A stretch of DNA of 19,475 nucleotides, from contig JAYWCL010000141.1 of NCBI GenBank assembly GCA_043780595.1, positions 1 to 19,475 on the forward strand. Reading direction: 5' to 3'. This stretch comes from Limnoglobus sp043780595. GTDB taxonomy: Bacteria; Planctomycetota; Planctomycetia; Gemmatales; Gemmataceae. Within the stretch, counting starts at the first letter, position 1, and each line of letters opens with the position of its first letter. A program made the translations under genes and the position numbers. Shown here piece by piece: positions 13,435-19,475 of this stretch. Below the pieces are notes generated by a model, which was not told the DNA's origin, did no database searches, and saw nothing but the letters and a program-made list of their open reading frames with translations.

Positions 13435-15403
13435 TCCCGATTTGGCCTTACTCGCACTCGCCTTCCCGCTGGGGGCCGTGTTCCTCGTGGCGATGTTGGC
13501 GGCGTTGCGTTGCGGGAAGTACGCGCACCTGCCGACCATCGGCGGCTTCGCGATGTCCGCCGCCGTATCCGTTGTGATGCTCGTCAATCTCGTGACATCC
13601 CCCGAAGCGCACCCGGCGATTCACACCGAGCCGCTGACGTGGTTCTCGGCGGGGTTGCTCCACGTCAGTTTCACGCTGACGGTCGACCCACTCTCGGCGA
13701 TTATGCTGACCACGGTGACGTTTATCGCGACCTGGATTGCGATCTTCTCCGCGAGTTACATGCACGATGACGAAGGTTACGCCCGCTACTTCGGCATCAT
13801 GAGTTTGTTCGTCTTTTTCATGTGCTTGCTCGTGTTGGCGAACAACTTCCTTGTGCTGCTCGCGGGGTGGGAAGGCGTTGGCCTCTGTAGCTATTTACTC
13901 GTCGGCTATTACTACGCGAAACCGTCGGCCGCCGCCGCCGCCCGAAAGGCGTTCCTCGTCACGCGGCTCGGCGATGTCGGCTTCGTGCTCGGCATTTTCG
14001 TGTTGTGGCGCGTGGGCGGCTATCACACCGATATGACGCTGTTGTTCGAGCATATCAAGAACGTACCGCCGTCGTCTGGGACGATGGTGGCGGCCTGCTT
14101 GCTGTTGTTCTGCGGTGCGGTCGGGAAATCCGCACAACTTCCGCTCTACGTCTGGCTGCCCGACGCGATGGAAGGCCCGACGCCGGTATCGGCACTGATC
14201 CACGCCGCAACGATGGTGACCGCCGGAGTGTACTTGCTCGCACGGTGCGCGCCGTTGTTCGTGCTCGCGCCATCGGTGCAAATGATCGTCTGCGTGACGG
14301 GCGGGCTGACGGCGTTCCTCGCCGCGTTCATCGCGCTCACGCAAACCGACCTGAAACGGGTACTCGCGTATTCGACCGTCAGCCAACTCGGCTTCATGTT
14401 CATGGCGCTCGGCACATCGGGCGTTGTGACGCCGAGCCTCGCGGTGACGGCGGCGATCTTCCACCTGTTCACACATGCCTTCTTCAAAGCGCTTCTGTTC
14501 CTGTGTTCCGGCTCGGTGATGCACGCGATGGGGAACGTCATCGACATGCGGAAGTTCGGCGGTCTACGTCGCGTGATGCCGATCACGCACATTACATTCC
14601 TGTGCGGGTGTGCTGCACTCGCGGGGCTGCCAATCTTCGCGGGGTTCTGGAGTAAGGATCAAATTCTCGATGTCCTCGATCACGCGGGGCACCATGCGTT
14701 GCGGTACCAGATGGTCTATTTCACCGTGTTCGCGCTCTCATTGCTGACGGCAGGGATGACGGCGTATTACACGTTCCGGGCTTACTTCCTGACATTCTGG
14801 GGCGAAACGACGATCCCACCCGAAGCGGGGCACCACGCGCACGAGTCGCCGCGCGGCATGACGATCCCGCTGATTGTCCTTGCGATTGGTGCGGTGTTCG
14901 CCGGGTTGGCGGTCGAACCGCTGACGCACGGCTTCAGCGGGTTCCTCGCTCGCACGCCGGGCCTGCATTCGGCGAACGAAGCCTACTCGAAACGCACGAA
15001 CGTGGCCCCGACTGAACACCCGCACTTGAACCTCACGATTGCGGCAGCGGGCACGGGCGTGTCGCTGTTCGGCATCGCGGTGGCGTTCGTGCTGTTCCGC
15101 TCCGGGAAGCTCGCCGAGGTGCCATCGCCGTTGCGGCCGATCCATGCGATGTCGCAAAATAAAATGTACGTCGACGAGGTTTACTACGGTGCCGTCGTGA
15201 AGCCCGCCGAGTTGTTGGCCGACGGGAGCCGCCAGTTCGATGGCTTCCTCGATTCGTCGGCGCGGCTCGTGAGTTTCCTGCCGCGATTGATGGCGGCCGC
15301 ACTGCGACCGTTGCAAAATGGCCTCGTCCAGTTTTACGCTCTCGGGATGATCCTGGGGCTGGCCGTGTTCGTGTCGTTTGTCGTTTTCAAAGTTTCCCGC
15401 TGA
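13427..15403 (+). CDS. nuoL: NADH-quinone oxidoreductase subunit L (NuoL)
   Basis: NuoL is the distal antiporter-like proton-pumping subunit, with a long lateral helix that braces the membrane arm. The 658-residue product is near the usual 610-650. Key residues are present: Glu149 in GWEGVGLCSYLLVG and Lys234 in GKSAQLPLYVWLPDAMEGPTPVSALIHAATMV, corresponding to E. coli Glu144 and Lys229. The C-terminal part (about 560-658) matches the lateral helix and final membrane segment (NKMYVDEVYY, QFYALGMILGLAVFVSF). The frame is open from 13289, but the start must be at the end of nuoK: I chose the GTG at 13427, seven bases after AGGAG (13415-13419). Overlap with nuoK is eight bases. nuoM begins 14 bases after the stop. 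Confidence 0.96.
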   Translation: MSDPDLALLALAFPLGAVFLVAMLAALRCGKYAHLPTIGGFAMSAAVSVVMLVNLVTSPEAHPAIHTEPLTWFSAGLLHVSFTLTVDPLSAIMLTTVTFIATWIAIFSASYMHDDEGYARYFGIMSLFVFFMCLLVLANNFLVLLAGWEGVGLCSYLLVGYYYAKPSAAAAARKAFLVTRLGDVGFVLGIFVLWRVGGYHTDMTLLFEHIKNVPPSSGTMVAACLLLFCGAVGKSAQLPLYVWLPDAMEGPTPVSALIHAATMVTAGVYLLARCAPLFVLAPSVQMIVCVTGGLTAFLAAFIALTQTDLKRVLAYSTVSQLGFMFMALGTSGVVTPSLAVTAAIFHLFTHAFFKALLFLCSGSVMHAMGNVIDMRKFGGLRRVMPITHITFLCGCAALAGLPIFAGFWSKDQILDVLDHAGHHALRYQMVYFTVFALSLLTAGMTAYYTFRAYFLTFWGETTIPPEAGHHAHESPRGMTIPLIVLAIGAVFAGLAVEPLTHGFSGFLARTPGLHSANEAYSKRTNVAPTEHPHLNLTIAAAGTGVSLFGIAVAFVLFRSGKLAEVPSPLRPIHAMSQNKMYVDEVYYGAVVKPAELLADGSRQFDGFLDSSARLVSFLPRLMAAALRPLQNGLVQFYALGMILGLAVFVSFVVFKVSR

Positions 15404-15417
15404 CGCTGCGGACCACC

Positions 15418-17349
15418 ATGCAATTGAACAATCTGCTCGTGATCTTATTACTCGTCGTCCTGTTTGCGCCACTATTGGTGGCACTGGCGGTGCGGTGGTG
15501 TGCCCCGAAGTCAGCGCGCGCCGTGGCGGTCTACGGCTCGGTACTCCACCTGCTCCTCACCGCTTCGTTGGTCGTTTTAAACACCGGCTACATCGGTTTC
15601 GATAAACACTCGAATCTCGCATTCGAGCCGCAATGCGTTCCCGGCGACTCGGGTGTCTCGGGCATGGAAGGCACGAATACGCATCGAACTTCGTGGAATT
15701 TGCTCACGCTCGCGCCACCGAATGCGGCCTACGACCTCCGCAGTTCGCCGCCCGCGATCCAGTTCTTCATCGGCCTCGATGGGCTGAACATCGTGATGGT
15801 CGCGTTGACGAGCCTCATGTTTTTCTTCGCCGTATTGGTGTCGTGGAGTTCGATCACCGATCGCGCGGGGGCGTATTATGCTTGGTTGTTCGTGCTGCAA
15901 ACTGCCGTAATCGGCGCATTCGTGTCGTTCGACATCGTACTCTTTTACCTGTTCTTCGAACTCACCCTCGTACCGGTGTTCTTCCTGATCGGTTTCTGGG
16001 GCGTCGGCGGCGCGCGGCGCGATGCCGCACGTAAGTTCTTCCTTTACACCTTGTTCGGTAGCCTGTTCACGCTCGTTGGCATTATCGGGGTCGTATTGGC
16101 GAACCCGATGCCGTTGAACCCGGATAGCGGGAAGCCGATGTACAACGCGCCGACGCAAGAAATGACGAACCCACAGAACCCGCTCGGCCCGCACCGAATG
16201 CCGACGCCGGGGCCGATTACGTTCTCGATTCCGCAACTCATCAAGAATGCTTTCATGTGGGACACCGCCCACGAAGAATCGCTGAAGTCTGCCGTCAATC
16301 GAGTGAATGTCGCAGGCAAGAACGTCGTCGCCGAACGGCAGAAAGAACTCGATGACGTCCGCACGGCGGTGGCGACGCGACGGACGATGATCGCCTGGTT
16401 ATTCTTCGCGCTCATGGCGGGTTTAGCCGTAAAGATCCCGATCGTGCCGTTCCACACGTGGCTACCCGCGGCATATTCCGAAGCCCCACTGCCCGTAACG
16501 ATGCTGCTAACCGCGGTGTTGGCGAAACTAGGAACGTATGGCATCTTGCGGATCGTCATCCCGATCGTACCCGAAGCCGCCGTCGTGTACGGATTGCCCG
16601 TCATGGGCACACTCGGGGCCGTCGGCATCGTTTACGCGGCATTCTGTGCGTATGCCCAACGCGATTTGAAACTCCTCGCCGCGTACAGCAGCGTGTCGCA
16701 CCTCGGCTTCCTCGTTATCGGGTTGTTCGCGATGAACCGCGAGGCACTGTCGGGGTCGGTGTTGCACATGGTGAACCACGGCCTATCGGCAGGCGCGATG
16801 TTCGCCCTGCTCGTATTCCTTTCGCAACGCTACCGCACGCTCGATGCGACGCAGTACGGCGGACTGTGGGGCAAGTACCCACGCTACACGTTCTTTACGA
16901 TCGTCATCTGCCTCGCGGGCGTCGGGATGCCGGGTCTCAACAACTTCGTGAGCGAGATGCTGATGCTCGCGGGGTTGTTCGACACGCGAAACCTCAAGCT
17001 CGTCGGCTACAGCCTTGCTATCGTGTCGGCGGTCGGCATTCTGCTGTCGTCGTGGTACATCTTCACGATGCTGCGTCGCGTCTTCTTCGGCCCGCTGCAA
17101 GAACCGGCTCGCGTCGAAGCCGTCACCGTCCCGCCCGGCGACATCGGCGGCCGCGAACTCGTACCGATCGCCTTTATGGCCGCACTCTGCCTGGTGCTCG
17201 GCCTGTATCCGCAACCATTGCTCGATGTCATCGAGACCGACGTGAACCGAGTCAGCCAACTTGCGAATCGCGCCCGATTGCGTCTCGACCCCAAGGCAGA
17301 GAACCCCGCCGACGCGGTCGAAGCCGAACGGCAATCCGCGAGCGAGTAA
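15418..17349 (+). CDS. nuoM: NADH-quinone oxidoreductase subunit M (NuoM), with insertions
   Basis: NuoM is an antiporter-like proton-pumping subunit in the middle of the membrane arm. Its key residues are present: Glu181 (FFELTLVPVFFLIG) and Lys339 (AVKIPIVPFHTWLP), equivalent to E. coli Glu144 and Lys234. At 643 residues it is longer than the usual 490-540. One surplus is an early loop (about 62-112). The larger one is an insertion of about 95 residues (229-322) before the helix bearing Lys339. It is first Pro/Asn-rich, then a charged helix (ESLKSAVNRV, AERQKELDDVRTAV) that could form a coiled coil. The frame is intact. The ATG at 15418 is 14 bases after nuoL with a weak ribosome site (GCGGA). 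The C-terminal tail is charged. Confidence 0.95.
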   Translation: MQLNNLLVILLLVVLFAPLLVALAVRWCAPKSARAVAVYGSVLHLLLTASLVVLNTGYIGFDKHSNLAFEPQCVPGDSGVSGMEGTNTHRTSWNLLTLAPPNAAYDLRSSPPAIQFFIGLDGLNIVMVALTSLMFFFAVLVSWSSITDRAGAYYAWLFVLQTAVIGAFVSFDIVLFYLFFELTLVPVFFLIGFWGVGGARRDAARKFFLYTLFGSLFTLVGIIGVVLANPMPLNPDSGKPMYNAPTQEMTNPQNPLGPHRMPTPGPITFSIPQLIKNAFMWDTAHEESLKSAVNRVNVAGKNVVAERQKELDDVRTAVATRRTMIAWLFFALMAGLAVKIPIVPFHTWLPAAYSEAPLPVTMLLTAVLAKLGTYGILRIVIPIVPEAAVVYGLPVMGTLGAVGIVYAAFCAYAQRDLKLLAAYSSVSHLGFLVIGLFAMNREALSGSVLHMVNHGLSAGAMFALLVFLSQRYRTLDATQYGGLWGKYPRYTFFTIVICLAGVGMPGLNNFVSEMLMLAGLFDTRNLKLVGYSLAIVSAVGILLSSWYIFTMLRRVFFGPLQEPARVEAVTVPPGDIGGRELVPIAFMAALCLVLGLYPQPLLDVIETDVNRVSQLANRARLRLDPKAENPADAVEAERQSASE

Positions 17350-17395
17350 GCCTCGACGAATACAGACGATCCCGACACTTGACCCCGAGTACGCT

Positions 17396-19003
17396 GTGAA
17401 TCCGCTGGCCGACACCAACCTGACGGACGCCCTAACCGGCTCGATCTCGCTCGTCGTTCCCGAAATGGCGATGTTGGCCTTGGCGTGTCTGCTGTTCGTA
17501 TTCGGCATGTTCGTACGCAGTCAGAAAGCGAACACACTACTCGCGTTGTTCGGCCTCATCGGCACCGCCGTTATCGCGGGGCTGATGTACGATTCCGAGC
17601 GCGATGCATTTGCCGTCATGGTGCAGAACGGAGCGGAACGCCTCGCTCCGATCTGGCCCGGCCCGCTCGCATCATTCGTGCGCTGGCTCGCGATTGCAGT
17701 CGGAATCTTGCTGGTGTTAACGAGCACGAAGGAAGCGATGACGGGAATCGCGAGCGAGTATTACGCGTGCCTGGTCGTGATTGTCGCGGGGGTGTCGATT
17801 GTGGCCCGCGCGAACGATCTGGTGTCGTTGTATCTCGCCCTGGAAATGATCAGCATCCCGACGTACGTGCTGTTGTATCTGCCCGCACAGGGAAAGGCGG
17901 GCCAGGAAGCCGCCGCGAAATACTTCCTACTCAGCGTGCTCTCGTCGGCGGTCATGCTCCTCGGTTTCAGCTATCTCTACGGCCTCGCCGGCACGACGAA
18001 CCTGAGCGCGATGAACGCCGCCATCATTGCGGCCAACGCCGTCGCCGTGTCGCCACTCGCCGCACTCGGCATCGTTCTCGCCATCGCCGGACTCTGCTTC
18101 CGCATCACGGCGGTGCCGTTCCACTACTACGCACCGGACGTTTACCAGGGCGCACCGACGGGTGTTGTGGCCCAACTCGCGGTGATGCCGAAGATCGCGG
18201 GGTTCATCGCACTCGCCCGTATCCTCGGCATGACGCACGCCCCGATGAGTGAGCTGCCGTTCCCCACCGCGACGCAAGTTCCGCTGATGCTCTGGGTGAT
18301 CGCCGCCGCCACGATGACGCTCGGCAACGCGATGGCCCTGTTGCAAGACAACCTCAAACGCATCATCGCGTACTCGGGGATCGCTCACGCCGGGTACATG
18401 TTGCTCGGTTTACTCACCGTGATGGCCTACGCCCCGGCGGAACTCAAACTCACCGCCGCGAGCGTCAACGGCCTCGATGCGATCCTGTTCTACCTCGTCG
18501 CCTACGCAATCATGACCATCGGCACGATCGCGGTGATTGTTTACATGAGTTCCGAAGAACGCCCCATCGAAACCGTTGATGACCTCGCGGGTGCCGGGCA
18601 GACGAACCGCTTCGCCGCCGTGCTGCTCACCGTGTCGCTACTCAGCATGATCGGCTTCCCGTTCGTGGCCGGTTTCTGGGGTAAGTTCCTGCTGTTCTTC
18701 GGCCTGTACGATGCCCCGACCACGAGCGGCATGGGCACGATGTATCGCGTCCTCGCCGTCGTCGCCGCGGTGAATGCGGCCATCGGTGCGGTGTACTACC
18801 TCCGCATCATCGGCGTGATCTACCTGCGCTCCCCGCTCCGCGAAAACGCACCCTCCAAAGGTCTCGGCCCCCTGACCGCCGCGATCCTCTGCACCATCGC
18901 CACGCTCGTCATCGGCTTCTTCCCGCAAGCCCTCACGGACCTTTGCAAATCCGTATCGACGACCCCAGGCAAAGTCGCAACGACCGTAGAGCCGCGACGA
19001 TAA
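17396..19003 (+). CDS. nuoN: NADH-quinone oxidoreductase subunit N (NuoN)
   Basis: NuoN is the antiporter-like proton-pumping subunit next to NuoK and NuoJ. The 535-residue product has 13-14 membrane helices. Glu150 (LYLALEMISIPTYVLLYL) matches the conserved helix-5 glutamate. The family block PFHYYAPDVYQGAPT is intact, but the residue two after its Phe (FRITAVPFH) is Arg236 where many NuoN proteins, including E. coli (Lys217), have lysine. A later lysine in GFWGKFLLFFGLYD matches the conserved helix-12 lysine. The frame is open from 17261 within nuoM; the only reasonable start is the GTG at 17396, 46 bases after nuoM. Its ribosome site is poor (CCGAG). No clear terminator follows; hicB begins 57 bases later. 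Confidence 0.94.
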   Translation: MNPLADTNLTDALTGSISLVVPEMAMLALACLLFVFGMFVRSQKANTLLALFGLIGTAVIAGLMYDSERDAFAVMVQNGAERLAPIWPGPLASFVRWLAIAVGILLVLTSTKEAMTGIASEYYACLVVIVAGVSIVARANDLVSLYLALEMISIPTYVLLYLPAQGKAGQEAAAKYFLLSVLSSAVMLLGFSYLYGLAGTTNLSAMNAAIIAANAVAVSPLAALGIVLAIAGLCFRITAVPFHYYAPDVYQGAPTGVVAQLAVMPKIAGFIALARILGMTHAPMSELPFPTATQVPLMLWVIAAATMTLGNAMALLQDNLKRIIAYSGIAHAGYMLLGLLTVMAYAPAELKLTAASVNGLDAILFYLVAYAIMTIGTIAVIVYMSSEERPIETVDDLAGAGQTNRFAAVLLTVSLLSMIGFPFVAGFWGKFLLFFGLYDAPTTSGMGTMYRVLAVVAAVNAAIGAVYYLRIIGVIYLRSPLRENAPSKGLGPLTAAILCTIATLVIGFFPQALTDLCKSVSTTPGKVATTVEPRR

Positions 19004-19060
19004 ACCCTGTATGTTGAAATCCATATTCCAGCGGGTGATCGCCTCAAATCGAGAACGCCT

Positions 19061-19276
19061 ATGACTCGCGAGTTCAACGTCGTAATCGAGCGAGATGAGG
19101 AAGGCTACTACGTCGGATCGGTTCCGACATTACCGGGTTGTCATACCCAGGCGAGGTCGCTCGACGAACTGATGGAGCGAATGCGCGAAGCGATCGCACT
19201 GTGCCTCGAAGTCGCATCGGAGGCTGCCGAGCCACTGGAGTTCGTTGGACTCCAACGACTGAGTCTTCCCGTATGA
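19061..19276 (+). CDS. hicB: HicB-family antitoxin
   Basis: HicB proteins neutralise HicA, an mRNA-cleaving toxin, in type II toxin-antitoxin modules. The 71-residue product is a short-form HicB with the partial RNase-H-like fold. It opens with strand FNVVIERDEEGYYVGSV, has the family signature PTLPGCHTQARSLDELM, then the helix ERMREAIALCLEVA. It has no separate DNA-binding domain after this core, which is common in short forms. The ATG at 19061 follows GAGA (19051-19054) at six bases. The stop overlaps the start of hicA as ATGA (19273-19276), the usual coupled layout with the antitoxin first. With no obvious terminator before it, read-through from nuoN is possible, but the pair is probably an unrelated neighbour. 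Confidence 0.88.
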   Translation: MTREFNVVIERDEEGYYVGSVPTLPGCHTQARSLDELMERMREAIALCLEVASEAAEPLEFVGLQRLSLPV

Positions 19277-19475
19277 GTCACAAGCTACCGTCTTTAACTG
19301 GGACGGAAGTCATTCACGCACTGCAAAATGCAGGTTTCGACGTGATCCGGATTCGTGGTAGTCACCATTCTCTACGCCAGGGTGTAACCGCGTTTCCGGC
19401 GTCTGGTTTCTGGCGTTTTGACTTGCTCTTTACGAAAAGACGGCCTCTAAAGCATGCTGTTGGTGCTCGAACCCA
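19273..19475 (+). CDS. hicA: HicA-like toxin, 5' part, divergent and cut by the window edge
   Basis: HicA is a small double-stranded-RNA-binding-fold endoribonuclease. The first 37 or so residues are typical: KLPSLTGTEVIHALQNAGF, then VIRIRGSHHSLRQG with the catalytic histidine region at His31-His32. After that the family continues with a strand such as RRTVVPVH and a final helix; here the text becomes VTAFPASGFWRFDLLF and no longer resembles HicA. The frame stays open to the window edge (67 codons), and neither other frame restores the expected end. So the gene looks broken near 19381, perhaps by a recombination or insertion boundary. Either the toxin is inactive or this is an unusual variant. 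The ATG at 19273 overlaps the hicB stop by four bases. Confidence 0.65.
   Translation, partial: MSHKLPSLTGTEVIHALQNAGFDVIRIRGSHHSLRQGVTAFPASGFWRFDLLFTKRRPLKHAVGART

Noticed and set aside
19381..19475. tRNA or tmRNA fragment at the right edge (GGTTCGAG on the minus strand)
   Set aside because: The bases around the TTCGAG do not form a five-pair T stem, and no acceptor or anticodon arm can be built.

Overview
The window is essentially one long plus-strand respiratory operon: all 14 genes for the proton-pumping NADH:quinone oxidoreductase (complex I) in canonical order, nuoA to nuoN (300-19003), followed by a HicBA-type toxin-antitoxin pair that runs off the right edge. The high GC content, the many small secreted lipoproteins, separate nuoC and nuoD, the REP-like palindromes and the heptamer repeats suggest a planctomycete, probably of the Gemmata type. 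That placement is inference from style and not from a marker gene.

Layout. 1-299 is a leader with a good sigma-70-type promoter (176-204) and a perfect Crp-type palindrome (261-276) just upstream of nuoA. nuoA, nuoB and nuoC follow (300-1842). A 306-bp gap holds a cluster of alternating palindromic repeats (1849-2125). nuoD (2149-3375) is followed by a VapD-family ribonuclease gene (3407-3778), nuoE (3781-4263), a lipoprotein alpha/beta hydrolase (4315-5124) and nuoF (5145-6509). Three small lipoprotein genes come next (6523-7882), two of them paralogous. nuoG (7904-9604) is followed by a 183-bp gap with heptamer repeats and a 24-bp perfect inverted repeat. nuoH (9788-11053) is followed by a 250-bp gap with hairpins and a short repeat shared with the leader. 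nuoI-J-K-L-M-N (11304-19003) are tightly packed. hicB (19061-19276) and the start of a divergent hicA (19273 to the edge) close the window.

How it works together. NuoE, F and G form the NADH-oxidising module; NuoB, C, D and I carry electrons to quinone; NuoA, H, J, K, L, M and N form the membrane arm. The iron-sulfur ligands and almost all of the proton-path residues checked are present, so the enzyme looks functional. It is unusual in three ways. Five unrelated genes are embedded between the nuo genes. Several subunits depart from usual size: NuoG is short, and NuoH, NuoJ and NuoM carry extra loops. The intergenic gaps hold structured repeats that could tune or process the transcript. I see no RNA genes, CRISPR array or complete mobile element. 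The most novel leads are the vapD gene wedged between nuoD and nuoE, the lipoprotein set between nuoE and nuoG, and the enlarged NuoJ and NuoM.
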